Positions 34,836 to 44,023 of a stretch of DNA of 64,000 bases are shown one piece after another. The notes under the pieces are model-generated. The model had not been told where the DNA came from, did not search any database, and saw only the letters and a list, made by a program, of their open reading frames with translations. The stretch's first letter is position 1. Each line of letters begins with the position of its first letter. A program made the position numbers and the translations under genes. Location: assembly GCA_039182125.1 (NCBI GenBank), contig JBCDCH010000008.1:17529-81528 (forward strand), written 5' to 3'. The stretch comes from Planctomycetota bacterium. GTDB lineage: Bacteria; Planctomycetota; Phycisphaerae; Tepidisphaerales; Tepidisphaeraceae.

Positions 34836-35807
34836 TTACTCGCTCAGGTCCGCGTACCCTGCCAGCTTCGCTTCGCCGTTACCCTCGGGATAGACGAGAA
34901 TGCGTTCGTCGCGGTGGTCGGTGCGGGAGGCGTTGAGGTCGATGCGGCCGAACTGGGCGAGCAGGTGACGCAAACGGGCGGACTTGGCATCGGTCGCGAT
35001 TTCGAGCAACGGATCTTCCTCGCCCGGCGGTCGGCCCCAGCCGATCTGATTGCCATGGCGGGTCCGAAGTGCGACGTGCGGGCCGACCACATCGCGGCGA
35101 CCGCCGTAGTTGGCCATGTCGATCGCCGCGACTTGCCCGGCCCAGGGCTCTTGCCGAAGCAGGGCTTCCATCCGCAGCGCCGCCTTCAAGTCCTCACCCG
35201 CCCAGACCTCGCCGGGATGGGGCGGGTCGAGCTTGACGTTCTCGATGCGACGCATGCGGGTTTCGCCATCCTCGCCGATGACCTGTCGGCGGAGTTGATC
35301 GACGCCGAGTTTCTTGGGCAGTAGCACCCCGTCGCGGTCGACCATCCAGAAGAAACCGCCGTGCTCGACCACGGCCACCGGCGCGCGGTAGTCGCAGACG
35401 GCCTCGATCACGTCACCCTCGGTCGTCGCTCGACGACGCACGGACGTGACGCTGCGCACCCACGGCTCGGCTTCGAGCCGGCTGCGCACGGCGAGCAAGG
35501 CGTCCGACTCTAGCGGACTCGTCGCTGGCACCTGCCCGACGGCTTGTCGAACCAAAAGCTCGCCCTGATCCCCGAGCCAATCGGGGAAGTCGAGAAGCAC
35601 AAGCTTCGGCGGCTCCTCGGGCAAGGACGCTTGACGCACCTCGTTCCACGAGAGCCGGTATCCCGCGCCGACGAGTACGAGCACCGCGACGACACCGGCC
35701 CCGTGGGCAAGGCGGCGTCGCAGTTGTCGATTTCGCTCGATCCGGGCGGGATCGGGCTTCTTGGCGGGCTTGGACGGCTTTTTCTCGGACTTTCGGGTGC
35801 GGGCCAT
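34836..35807 (-). CDS. Bitopic membrane protein, FtsQ-like (tentative)
   Basis: A 323-residue protein: a basic cytosolic N-terminus (RKSEKKPSKPAKKPDPAR), one membrane helix (about 36-52), then a soluble region that begins like a POTRA domain (RSRLEAEPWVRSVTSVRRR, about 107-125) and continues with VVEHGGFFWMVDRDGVLLP, as FtsQ/DivIB do. Residues after about 170 are not recognisable. FtsQ links early and late division proteins at the septum. No other division gene is adjacent. The layout supports the call, but sequence identity to known FtsQ is weak by eye. Confidence 0.55.
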   Translation of the reverse strand: MARTRKSEKKPSKPAKKPDPARIERNRQLRRRLAHGAGVVAVLVLVGAGYRLSWNEVRQASLPEEPPKLVLLDFPDWLGDQGELLVRQAVGQVPATSPLESDALLAVRSRLEAEPWVRSVTSVRRRATTEGDVIEAVCDYRAPVAVVEHGGFFWMVDRDGVLLPKKLGVDQLRRQVIGEDGETRMRRIENVKLDPPHPGEVWAGEDLKAALRMEALLRQEPWAGQVAAIDMANYGGRRDVVGPHVALRTRHGNQIGWGRPPGEEDPLLEIATDAKSARLRHLLAQFGRIDLNASRTDHRDERILVYPEGNGEAKLAGYADLSE

Positions 35808-35882
35808 GAGGGGGTGGAGTTACCCCTGACATCGGCAGCACGCGCGTCTCGTCGCCAAAGAAACGTTGGCCCCACATGACGC

Positions 35883-35917
35883 AAAAACAAGCCCGCGGGT
35901 TTCACGCCGCGGGCTTG
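35883..35917 (-). terminator. Rho-independent terminator of the coiled-coil protein gene
   Basis: CAAGCCCGCGG (35888-35898) and CCGCGGGCTTG (35907-35917) form an 11-bp perfect stem. On the minus strand the stem is followed by TTTTT. It ends the gene at 35978-36868 and separates it from the FtsQ-like gene. Confidence 0.85.
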
Positions 35918-35977
35918 CATGGGAAGGAGAGAAAATGCGTCGTGGGGCAGTCAGCCCCGCATGACAGTGATACGCCA

Positions 35978-36868
35978 TCACCGGCGGTAGCGTTCGCGGG
36001 GTCGGCGGCCATTTTCGTAGCCACGGCCTCCGCGGTCACGGCCGTAGAACCGGTCGGCCTCGCGATCGTCACGGTGAGCCAAGGCGTACTCACGCTCGAT
36101 CCGCTCATAGTCTCGCACGGCCAGGGCGTAGTTCGACTCGGCACGGTCCAGATGGCATCGGGCATCGTCGACGCGTTGCTCGGCCAGGGCGTAGTCGCGT
36201 CGGAGGCCACGCAGGTCGTACCGATCACACTCGGCGATCGCGGCACGCAGGTCACGCACGTCGCAACGGAATCGCTCCGCGGCCCGCTCGGCATCGAGAA
36301 GCGTGTCCTGTGCCCGGCGCAGGTCCGCGATGATGTTCCGCTCGCTGTCGGTGCGCACACGCAACTCGAAGCGGACGCGGTCGGCCCTGCGGATCAAGTC
36401 GGCACGGTTGAAACCGTACCCGTGTCCGCGGCGCAGGTCGCTCTCGATGTGATCGAGTTCGTACCGCAAGCGGGCCACTTCGCGCTCGTTAGCGTAGCGG
36501 TCGACACAGCGGGCGCGAAAGGCCCGTTGCTCGTGGAGCAGCCGGTCGAGGCTGCGAACCTCCTGCGTGTAGATCGCGACGGCCTGCTCGGCTTCGATCA
36601 GGTCGCGCTCGGCGCGGATCAGGTCGTTGCGTAAACCGTCGAGGCGGCCACCAAAACGCTGGGCTTCGCGGAGTTGGACCGCGATGTTGTCGAACAGCGA
36701 TGTTGCGTCGCGTAGCGAAAGCTTGGCGTCGTAGACATCCCGTTCGGCCCGCTCGACACGAGCCAGGGCTCGGTCAAGGGGTGAGAATCGATCACGGGCC
36801 AGTGCGAAAGCCGGGAACACGAAAAGCGTTGCCAGCAGTGTCAAAACGTGAGTTGTCGTCACCCGCAT
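35978..36868 (-). CDS. Secreted coiled-coil protein, unknown function
   Basis: A 296-residue protein with a signal peptide (VLTLLATLFVFPAFALA) and an almost wholly helical, highly charged mature part: long runs of Arg, Asp and Glu with heptad-like spacing, for example LDRALARVERAERDVYDAK and ELDHIESDLRRG. The tail is rich in Arg, Gly and Tyr. GGAGGT 5 bp before the ATG at 36868 fixes the start. It is probably a periplasmic or envelope rod-like protein. No domain family is recognised. It forms its own transcript with a terminator at 35883-35917. Confidence 0.75.
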   Translation of the reverse strand: MRVTTTHVLTLLATLFVFPAFALARDRFSPLDRALARVERAERDVYDAKLSLRDATSLFDNIAVQLREAQRFGGRLDGLRNDLIRAERDLIEAEQAVAIYTQEVRSLDRLLHEQRAFRARCVDRYANEREVARLRYELDHIESDLRRGHGYGFNRADLIRRADRVRFELRVRTDSERNIIADLRRAQDTLLDAERAAERFRCDVRDLRAAIAECDRYDLRGLRRDYALAEQRVDDARCHLDRAESNYALAVRDYERIEREYALAHRDDREADRFYGRDRGGRGYENGRRPRERYRR

Positions 36869-36950
36869 GGTGTACCTCCGGGGAAGAAGACACACAGCGA
36901 CGAGCGCGGTTAGGGTAAGGAAAAGCCCGTGGCATGGACCAGAAACTTGC

Positions 36951-37823
36951 CTACTCGGTAAGCTCCGGGATAGTCAGCACAACACCGACTTTCAGGCGGT
37001 TTGGACTTTCGAGTTTGTCGCGGTTGGCTTCGTAGATGTCGCGCCAGAGATAGCTCTTGCCGTAGTGCTGGAGCGCGATGTCGGAGAGCGTCTCGCCGGG
37101 TTTGATGACGTGGCCGTCGATGGTGAGGTCGGCCTCGGGGGCGACGGCGCGGGTGCCGTTGCCGCTGCGAAGATTGGAGACGTCGGGTAGCTTGATCTCC
37201 ATGCCCGGGCGGATGCGACGCGGGTCGACAAGCGGGTTGGCCTGCTCGATGGCACGGTAGAGATTGGCGTCGCCGAGTTGATCGCGGGCGATGGTGTAGA
37301 AGCTGTCGCCTTGCTTGACGATGTACGTTCGCGGGCCGGTGAAGTCCGGGACGGGCGTGTCATCGACGTCGTCAGCGGGCGTGTCGGGCAGGTCGGTCGT
37401 GCCGGCCGAAAGCCTGGCGAGGTCCGGCTCGACATCATCGTCGTCGCCGAGTTCGATGCCACCACCGAGGTCGCCGGCCAACTGCGGCTCGGAGCCGTCG
37501 GCGCCGGGCGTCTGCATCAGCGTCGGGCTGTCGCCGCCGGCAAAAAGTTCGTCCCAGGCACTGCTCGCCTCGGACGGGTCAACGGTCGGCTCGGTTTCGA
37601 ACGGATCGACCGGCTCGTCGTCCATCACGGTGACCGGTTCGGTTTCGTCGGTCGCTTCCGTGCCGGTTTCGTCGGTCACGGGCACACTCGGCTGATCGCC
37701 GGAGTCGGCAACGATGGTCCCGTTGTCGCTCGTGAGCTTGATCACCAAGTACACCGCGGCGAACAGAACAAGCAGACACATTGCCGCGACGGCGATCTTC
37801 AGTTCATTTCGGGCTAGACGCAT
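36951..37823 (-). CDS. Membrane-anchored protein with two LysM domains
   Basis: A 290-residue protein: short cytosolic start, one membrane helix (AVAAMCLLVLFAAVYLVI, about 10-28), a long acidic Pro/Thr/Asp linker (about 35-160), then LysM domains at about 166-212 (YIVKQGDSFYTIARDQLG) and 240-288 (IKPGETLSDIALQHYG). LysM binds N-acetylglucosamine-containing polymers such as peptidoglycan. The start at 37823 (MRLARNELK) follows GAGGTT and fits the anchor. It probably ties the inner membrane to the wall. It lies 120 bp downstream of secDF on the same strand. Confidence 0.87.
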   Translation of the reverse strand: MRLARNELKIAVAAMCLLVLFAAVYLVIKLTSDNGTIVADSGDQPSVPVTDETGTEATDETEPVTVMDDEPVDPFETEPTVDPSEASSAWDELFAGGDSPTLMQTPGADGSEPQLAGDLGGGIELGDDDDVEPDLARLSAGTTDLPDTPADDVDDTPVPDFTGPRTYIVKQGDSFYTIARDQLGDANLYRAIEQANPLVDPRRIRPGMEIKLPDVSNLRSGNGTRAVAPEADLTIDGHVIKPGETLSDIALQHYGKSYLWRDIYEANRDKLESPNRLKVGVVLTIPELTE

Positions 37824-37943
37824 GAGCGAGAACCTCGTGTTGGGGTCATCCCTGACCGGTGCGGTTGCGTGCGGTGAGCCGATCCTTGGCTCACCGTTAT
37901 CATAGCGATTGGCCGACGGACGCAAACGCCCGGACCGGCGGGG

Positions 37944-40900
37944 TCAGCTTGCCGGATTGACGATGTCGGTCGGCACGCCCACGTCGAGTTTGCCCCCGCC
38001 TTCGCCGCGGTAGACGCGTTCGTCCTTGGGCGCGCCGCCGAGCAGCAGGATCGGCGAGGCGATGGCGATCGAGGAATAGGTGCCGACCACGATGCCGATG
38101 AGCATCGCGAAGGTGAACGCGTGGATGCCGGGTCCGCCGAAGACGAACATGACGAAGATGGTGACCATCGTCGTGCCGCCGGTGAGCAGGGTGCGTGAGA
38201 GCGTCTGGTTGATCGAGTTGTTGACGACCTTTGCGTCGACGTGGCCGACCTTGTCACGGTTCTCGCGGATGCGGTCGAAGACGACGACGGTGTCGTTCAT
38301 CGAGAATCCCATCACGGTCAGGACCGCCGCGACGGTGGTGAGGTTGATACGGAACGCTTCGAGCAGCAGCAGGTCGCCGATGAACGTCTCGGCCAGCATG
38401 TGCGCGACGCCGATGCCTGCGAACACGAAGCAGACATCGTGCAGCAGCGCGATGATCGTGGCGGCACCGTACTTGAGGTTGCCGAACCGCAGCCAGATGT
38501 AGGCTACGATCACGATCAGCGAGAGGATGACGGCGACGATCGCGTCGTTGCGGAAGTCGGAGGCGACCGACGGGTCGAAGTTGGTGACCTTGTCGAGCTC
38601 GGCCGGGTCGGAGATCGCGGAGCGGGTCACGTCCCACAGCGGGGCGGCGATGTTCTCGGCGAAGTCGGCGATGACGGCCGGGTTGTCGGGGTTGTAGGCG
38701 AAGTTGGGATCGAACATGACCACGACCGCCGTGGTGCCGCCGGTGCCGGCGACGGGCAACACGTCAATGCCGGTGAGGTTGGCCGCCTTGCCCGCGTCGG
38801 GCTGGAGACGCTTCTGTTCGATTCGGCTTTTGATCTCGTCGACCGGCAGCGGTGGATCGAGGTCGGTCAGCAGAACCGCCGCACCGCCACCGAAGCCGGC
38901 GAGGTCCGGCACGTCGAAGTCGTCGATCGTTGTTTGTCCGCTCTCGATCGGCTGCACGAGCGTGCCTTCGACCTCGGCGAACGACCGGTCCGATCCGGTG
39001 AAGTTGCTGGGCAACTGAAGCTCGAGCTTCTCGCCGAAGACGTTCATCACCGCGTCTCGGACCTGGTTGGAGTCCTGGTTGACGGTGACGAGTTCGTAGA
39101 CCTTGCCGTCCTCGATGCCGGGCTGATCGACGCTTTGGACGTTGACCGCTTCGAGCACTTCTTCGAACGATTCGTCACCGACAAGCGTGCGAACGTCTTC
39201 GATTTCCATCGGCTCGTTCAGCGTGAACTGCACGGCGGTGCCGCTGGAGAACTCGATGTCGAGCATGCGGTCCTGAGTCCAGTAGTAGCCGAACAAGCCC
39301 AAGCCGATGAAGATGGTGGCGAAGCTCGGGATCGTGAGGATCCAGATCTTGCGCATCCAGTCGATGTCGGGCTTGAGGAAGTCGTCCCACCACGGCAGCG
39401 ACAGCGGGATCGACCCGAGCTTCTCGATGCCGAAGTTGTTGACCAGGATCGCGAAGACCGTCTTGGTGACGTACAGCGCGGTGAAGAGCGAGACGACAGT
39501 GCCGATCATCAGCGTCAGGCCGAAGCCCTTCACTTCCTCGGAACCGAACGCGTACAGGATCGCGGCGGTGATGAGTGTCGTGACGTTCGAGTCGATGATC
39601 GCCGACCACGCGCGGTCATAGGCGTTGGCGATGGCCTGGCGGATGGAGAGGCCGCGCTGTTGTTCCTCGCGGAGACGTTCGAAGATGAGCACGTTGGCGT
39701 CGACGGCCATGCCGATCGAGAGCACGATGCCCGCCACCGACGGCAGCGTGAACGTCGCGCCCGGCAAAGCCGCCATCGACCCGAGGATGAGCAGCAGGTT
39801 CATCAGCACCGCACAGGTCGCGACGACGCCCGAGAGGTAGTAGTAGCTGGTGAGGAAGACCGCGACGATGATGACGCCGACGATGCAGACCATGAGCCCG
39901 CGCCAGAGGTTGTCGGCACCGAGCGAGGGGCCGATGGTGCGTTCGACGATCGGGTCGTCGGTGAGCTGCGCCGGGAGTGAGCCGGCGTTGAGCGTGGTGA
40001 CGAGGTAGGCAAGTTCGTCGGGATCGAAGCCGGCCTGGCCACCGCCTTCGATGATGCCCTGGCCGCCGAGGATCGGACCGTTGATGTTCGGTGCCGAGAT
40101 CAGCTCGTCGTCGAGCACGATGCCGATTTGCCAACGCTGAGCGCCCTGCGGCTTGTACGTCCGAGTCAGGTCACCGAAAAGCTGGGCGCCGATCGCATCG
40201 AACTTGAATCCGGCGACCCGTTCGGAGCCGTTGAACTGCTCCTGCGCACTGGCCAGCGACCAGTCGGGCCTGCCCGGTGCGTTGATCATCGACCGTTGCG
40301 GGTCGGTGTAGACGAGAATGTACTGCTTGCCGTTGAACAAGGTGGTGCCCAGTCCCTCGGCGTTCTCCTCGGCGACCTCGTACCACCGTGCGATGTCGCC
40401 GGCCGCGGCACGGGGGCCACGTTCCTGGAGGCGCTGCACCCACCCCTGATACTCGGCCGGGGGCATGTCGTTGGCGACGATGTGGAACGACAGAACACCG
40501 CTGCCACGGAGGAGTTGCTTGAGGGACGCGCTGTCGTCGATCGAGTCGCGAACGAGCTTGAACTCGTTGTAAGCGTCGACGTACTGGTCGATCGCCGTGA
40601 GCCGGCTCGGGAAGTCGGCCGCATCGGCGCGGATGTTTTCGAGTTTCTCGTCGAGCAGTTCGGGGTCGCCGTCGAGGATGAGCCGAAGCTCGTCGGGGCG
40701 GAGGTTGGTCGCGGGGACGGCCTGCGAAAGCTCGTCGAGCTTGAGCTCCGCGGTCGCGGCGGCTTGAGCGTCTTCGGCGGCCTCCGCTTCCTGCAATGCG
40801 TTGAACGCGTCCTTGATCTGGGCGAACAGATCGGCTCGCAGCGGGTTGTCGCCGGCGAGGCTTGCGGCGTCCGTGGTCGGGTCCGCCCGAAGGGCCGACA

Positions 40901-41291
40901 AGACCGTCGACGTACGGACGTTGGTGTTCTCAAGCGCGGTTTGTGCCTGGGCGTATTGCTGCCTGACCTCGGCGGCCCTGTTGGCCTCGTCGGTGAGCGG
41001 CATTTGGATTTCCAGACGCCGGTTCCCCTGGGGGCGCCAGATCAGGTTGCGCGTGCCGTCGGGGTCGACACGCTTCTTGAGCGCGGCCATGACCTGATCG
41101 ACGAGATTGGACGTGTCCGCACCCTCGGGCGCTTGGATCTCATAGAGCAGGGAAGTCCCGCCGACCATGTCGATGCCGGGGCGGAGGTTGCTCTTGAAAT
41201 CCCCGGAAAACATGCCGGGGAAGATCGCCCATATGGCGAGGATGAGCACGGAGAGGATGGCGGCGACGCGGCCTTTGACTTCGGTGGGCAT
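37944..41291 (-). CDS. secDF: SecD-SecF fusion, protein translocase accessory
   Basis: An 1115-residue fusion of SecD (about 1-620) and SecF (about 640-1115), which use the proton gradient to help SecYEG export proteins. Each half has six membrane helices and a large external domain after the first helix. GMVGGTSLLYEI-type start of SecD (reads GIDMVGGTSLLYEI), GIVLSIGMAVDANVLIFERLREE in SecD and VMGFSMNDTVVVFDRIREN in SecF are the signature helices. A mostly helical insertion of about 150 residues (about 110-260) lies in the first external domain. It follows yajC and tgt, the standard order of this export operon. Confidence 0.94.
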   Translation of the reverse strand: MPTEVKGRVAAILSVLILAIWAIFPGMFSGDFKSNLRPGIDMVGGTSLLYEIQAPEGADTSNLVDQVMAALKKRVDPDGTRNLIWRPQGNRRLEIQMPLTDEANRAAEVRQQYAQAQTALENTNVRTSTVLSALRADPTTDAASLAGDNPLRADLFAQIKDAFNALQEAEAAEDAQAAATAELKLDELSQAVPATNLRPDELRLILDGDPELLDEKLENIRADAADFPSRLTAIDQYVDAYNEFKLVRDSIDDSASLKQLLRGSGVLSFHIVANDMPPAEYQGWVQRLQERGPRAAAGDIARWYEVAEENAEGLGTTLFNGKQYILVYTDPQRSMINAPGRPDWSLASAQEQFNGSERVAGFKFDAIGAQLFGDLTRTYKPQGAQRWQIGIVLDDELISAPNINGPILGGQGIIEGGGQAGFDPDELAYLVTTLNAGSLPAQLTDDPIVERTIGPSLGADNLWRGLMVCIVGVIIVAVFLTSYYYLSGVVATCAVLMNLLLILGSMAALPGATFTLPSVAGIVLSIGMAVDANVLIFERLREEQQRGLSIRQAIANAYDRAWSAIIDSNVTTLITAAILYAFGSEEVKGFGLTLMIGTVVSLFTALYVTKTVFAILVNNFGIEKLGSIPLSLPWWDDFLKPDIDWMRKIWILTIPSFATIFIGLGLFGYYWTQDRMLDIEFSSGTAVQFTLNEPMEIEDVRTLVGDESFEEVLEAVNVQSVDQPGIEDGKVYELVTVNQDSNQVRDAVMNVFGEKLELQLPSNFTGSDRSFAEVEGTLVQPIESGQTTIDDFDVPDLAGFGGGAAVLLTDLDPPLPVDEIKSRIEQKRLQPDAGKAANLTGIDVLPVAGTGGTTAVVVMFDPNFAYNPDNPAVIADFAENIAAPLWDVTRSAISDPAELDKVTNFDPSVASDFRNDAIVAVILSLIVIVAYIWLRFGNLKYGAATIIALLHDVCFVFAGIGVAHMLAETFIGDLLLLEAFRINLTTVAAVLTVMGFSMNDTVVVFDRIRENRDKVGHVDAKVVNNSINQTLSRTLLTGGTTMVTIFVMFVFGGPGIHAFTFAMLIGIVVGTYSSIAIASPILLLGGAPKDERVYRGEGGGKLDVGVPTDIVNPAS

Positions 41292-41312
41292 GAGCTTGCG
41301 GTTTGGGGCCGA

Positions 41313-41720
41313 TTACTTCTTCGTGTCGGTGTCGTCTTTGGAGTCCGCCTTGGACTCGTCTTTCGAGCCGGACTTGTCGGACTTGGCGTCCGCCTTGGGG
41401 TCGCCGTTGCGGGTGAGCACGGCATCACGACGGTAGCGGATCTTGGTGTTGTTGGTCTCGTCGACCTTGACCAACACGGTCTTTTCGTCGAGATCCACGA
41501 TCTTGCCGATCTCCCCGCCGTTGAGCGTGATGCCGTCACCCTTTTTCAGCGACGAGAGCATCGCATCGCGCTCCTTCTTTTGTCGCCGGCTGTTGGACCA
41601 GGACATGTAGATGAAGAAGACCATGACCAGCATCAACGGGATGAGCGGGCTGGTCAGCAGGGAGCCCGCGCCCGGGGCGGGGGCTTCGGCGAGCAGGAGG
41701 ATCGTTGACGGGAGGGTCAT
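41313..41720 (-). CDS. yajC: Preprotein translocase subunit YajC
   Basis: A 135-residue partner of SecDF. One membrane helix (SPLIPLMLVMVFFIYM, about 24-40) leads to the typical RRQKKERDAMLSSLKKGD and GGEIGKIVDLDEKTVLVKV. The C-terminal 35 residues are a Lys/Asp/Ser-rich tail (KADAKSDKSGSKDESK) longer than usual. The start overlaps the tgt stop by 4 bp, so translation is coupled, and secDF begins 21 bp after its stop. Confidence 0.92.
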   Translation of the reverse strand: MTLPSTILLLAEAPAPGAGSLLTSPLIPLMLVMVFFIYMSWSNSRRQKKERDAMLSSLKKGDGITLNGGEIGKIVDLDEKTVLVKVDETNNTKIRYRRDAVLTRNGDPKADAKSDKSGSKDESKADSKDDTDTKK

Positions 41721-42895
41721 TCGGGTGCGTCGTTGGGGGCAGTGGCGATCGACACGTCTGGCGAGTCGGCGGCGGGGCCGATGTGGGTCCGAGGGTCGTG
41801 CTCGAGAAACGCTCCGAGCATTCCGTCGGCGATCGCCCGGCGGAGGTCCGCCATGAGTTGTTGGTAGAACCGCACATTATGCAGGCTCACGAGCATGGGT
41901 CCAAGCATCTCGCCGGCATGTGAGAAGTGACGGATGGCGCCGCGGGAAAAGTGGGTGCAGGCGTAGCAGTCGCAGCCCGGCTCGATCGGGCCGGTGTCGG
42001 CCTTGTGGCGGGCGTGGCGGAGCTTGACCACGCCGTTGGCGGTGAAGGCCGTGCAACTCCGCCCGTTACGCGTCGGCAGGACGCAGTCGAACATGTCGAT
42101 CCCCCGCGTCACCGCCGCCACGATGTCCCGCGGGTAGCCCACGCCCATCAGGTATCGCGGTTTCTCGGCCGGCAGGGCGTCGCACGTGTAGTCCAGCACC
42201 CCGACCATCGCGTCGTACCCCTCACCCACCGCCAACCCGCCCACGGCGTAGCCGGGCAGATCGAGTTTGGACAGCTCCGCCGCGCAGTGCAGCCGCAGGT
42301 CGCGGTGGAGCCCGCCCTGAACGATGCCGAAAAGGGCCTGATCCGGTCGCTGATGGGCGTCGATGCAACGCTGTGCCCAGCGGAGGGTGCGTTCCAGCGC
42401 GGTTTCCTGCACACCACGGTCGGCGGTGGAGTCCGGGCACTCGTCGAAGGCCATGATGATGTCGGCCCCGAGCAGGTTCTGGACCTGCATCGACCGCTCG
42501 GGCGTCAGGCGGACTCGGTCGCCGTTGAGGTGGCTGCGGAAGGTCACGCCGTCGTCATCGCGGTCGGAGATGTCGGCCATCGAGAAGACCTGGAACCCGC
42601 CCGAGTCGGTGAGCATCGGCCCGTTCCACGCCCCGAACCGCTGCACGCCGCCGAGTTCGGCGACGACCTCGGCGGTCGGGCGGAGCATCAGGTGGTAGGT
42701 GTTGGCCAGAATGCACTGGGCCCCGGTGTCGCGGACCATGTCCGGGGTGAGCCCCTTGAGGCACCCCTGCGTCCCGACGGGCATGAAGGCGGGGGTGTCG
42801 AAGGTGCCGTGTGGGGTGGTGACGGTTCCGTAGCGTGCGGTGCCTTGTCGGGCGGAGTCATCGAAGGCGTGGATGTCGAAGCGAAAATCGGCCAA
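41717..42895 (-). CDS. tgt: Queuine tRNA-ribosyltransferase
   Basis: A 392-residue enzyme that exchanges guanine 34 of certain tRNAs for preQ1. DSGGFQVFSM holds a catalytic Asp, GVGYPRDIVAAVTRGIDMFD and CVLPTRNGR the second Asp region, and CDCYACTHFSRGAIRHF (about 308-324) the zinc site. The start is a TTG at 42895, which gives the family N-terminus FRFDIHAFDDSARQGT. That TTG lies in the 3' arm of a 12-bp hairpin (42889-42924). It is the first gene of tgt-yajC-secDF. Confidence 0.94.
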   Translation of the reverse strand: MADFRFDIHAFDDSARQGTARYGTVTTPHGTFDTPAFMPVGTQGCLKGLTPDMVRDTGAQCILANTYHLMLRPTAEVVAELGGVQRFGAWNGPMLTDSGGFQVFSMADISDRDDDGVTFRSHLNGDRVRLTPERSMQVQNLLGADIIMAFDECPDSTADRGVQETALERTLRWAQRCIDAHQRPDQALFGIVQGGLHRDLRLHCAAELSKLDLPGYAVGGLAVGEGYDAMVGVLDYTCDALPAEKPRYLMGVGYPRDIVAAVTRGIDMFDCVLPTRNGRSCTAFTANGVVKLRHARHKADTGPIEPGCDCYACTHFSRGAIRHFSHAGEMLGPMLVSLHNVRFYQQLMADLRRAIADGMLGAFLEHDPRTHIGPAADSPDVSIATAPNDAPE

Positions 42896-42924
42896 GCGTC
42901 GAGCCTAGGCCCGACGCTTGGCCG
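42889..42924 (-). promoter_or_regulatory. Terminator-like hairpin covering the tgt start codon
   Basis: CGGCCAAGCGTC and GACGCTTGGCCG (42889-42900/42913-42924) form a perfect 12-bp stem around GAGCCTAGGCCC. On the minus strand it is followed by ATTTTCGC, as a terminator for the upstream CTERM gene (stop at 42960) would be, but the TTG start of tgt lies in the second arm. Confidence 0.55.
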
Positions 42925-42959
42925 AAACGACGCGGCAGAGCCGTGTCTGGCTTCAGGGG

Positions 42960-43883
42960 CTAGCTTCGTCGGCGTAGCTTGCGGTAGCCGAGGAAGCTGA
43001 GGATCGGCAGGATCGAGTACGCCGCAGCCGGGACGGGGATCACGGCCGGGTCGTCGCCATCGCCGCCACTGCCGTTGCCACCGCCGCCGGTTCCGCCCAT
43101 GCCGCCGTCGTCATCGCCCATGTTCGGCAGGTCGTCGCCCCCGTCGTCGCCGCTGCCATTACCGCCGTCACCGTCGTCTGGGCCGTCGCCACCGTTTCCG
43201 TCATCGCCGTTGCCGCCGCCGGGCTCGCCGTCGTCGCCATCGCCGGTGTCCACGTCGCCGGCGACTTCAAGGAAATCGATGTCGCCGGTGATGGAGAACG
43301 ACTCGCCGGTCGGCACGCCGAACTCGTCGAGGATGATGTTGTTGATCGAAAACGCGGCGACCTCGAAGTCGGCGAGCGTGAACGGGCCGAGCGGGATGGC
43401 GGTCGAACTCAGCGCGGTGCCGTCCGTGTCGGAAAGGGCGATCCCCGACGAGAAGGCACCCGCCTCCGTGCCGTCGACACTCTGCTGGGCACCCCAGCTC
43501 ACGGTGTCGGTGACATTGCCGGGGCTGGGGTCGGTTCCGCCGTCGTTACCGACGCCGATGGCCGTCTCGACCACAAAGTCGAGCGTGAGCCCGGCGATCG
43601 TGATGACGTAGGAATCTGGATCGATCTGTCCCGCGTAAGCGGCCTCGTTCGGGTCGGGATCCAAATCGACCGCACCGTCGTCGAAGTACGTGAACTGCAC
43701 CGTGAACTCGTCGCCGATGGCGATGCCGTCGAGCGGGCTGGGCAGATCGCCGGCGGTGTTGTTGAACAGTTGATCGATCGTGCCCGACGCGGTCAGCGAC
43801 ACGGCGGCACCATACGTCGCGGGAGCGGTCAGTCCGATCAACGCCGCGGCGGAAGCGGCAGCGAGTGGGGTTGGTTTGCGCAT
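42960..43883 (-). CDS. Secreted protein with PEP-CTERM-like sorting tail
   Basis: A 307-residue protein with a signal peptide (AAASAAALIGLTAPATYGA), a strand-rich domain (about 28-205) and a low-complexity Gly/Asp linker (about 210-275). The end is VIPVPAAAYSILPILSFLGY then RKLRRRS: a PxPxA motif, hydrophobic helix and basic end, as in PEP-CTERM variants cut by exosortase. It would be anchored or released at the cell surface. The linker resembles repeats prone to length change. No enzyme motif is seen. Confidence 0.82.
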   Translation of the reverse strand: MRKPTPLAAASAAALIGLTAPATYGAAVSLTASGTIDQLFNNTAGDLPSPLDGIAIGDEFTVQFTYFDDGAVDLDPDPNEAAYAGQIDPDSYVITIAGLTLDFVVETAIGVGNDGGTDPSPGNVTDTVSWGAQQSVDGTEAGAFSSGIALSDTDGTALSSTAIPLGPFTLADFEVAAFSINNIILDEFGVPTGESFSITGDIDFLEVAGDVDTGDGDDGEPGGGNGDDGNGGDGPDDGDGGNGSGDDGGDDLPNMGDDDGGMGGTGGGGNGSGGDGDDPAVIPVPAAAYSILPILSFLGYRKLRRRS

Positions 43884-44023
43884 TGGCGGGTGATTCTCCG
43901 TGAATGAGGTGACCGCACGAAGCTAACCGAATCGCTCATTTCTGCAAATCTGAACGTCTGCTTGTGTAGTTTGTAGCGATTTGAGTGCTTGAATCTGGGG
44001 GCAGTTTGCCGATAGTTCGCCCC

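Noticed and set aside
43884..44023. 7-bp inverted repeat AATCGCT/AGCGATT between the CTERM and barrel genes
   Set aside because: Arms are short and about 40 bp apart, within chance expectation; nothing else is seen in this gap.
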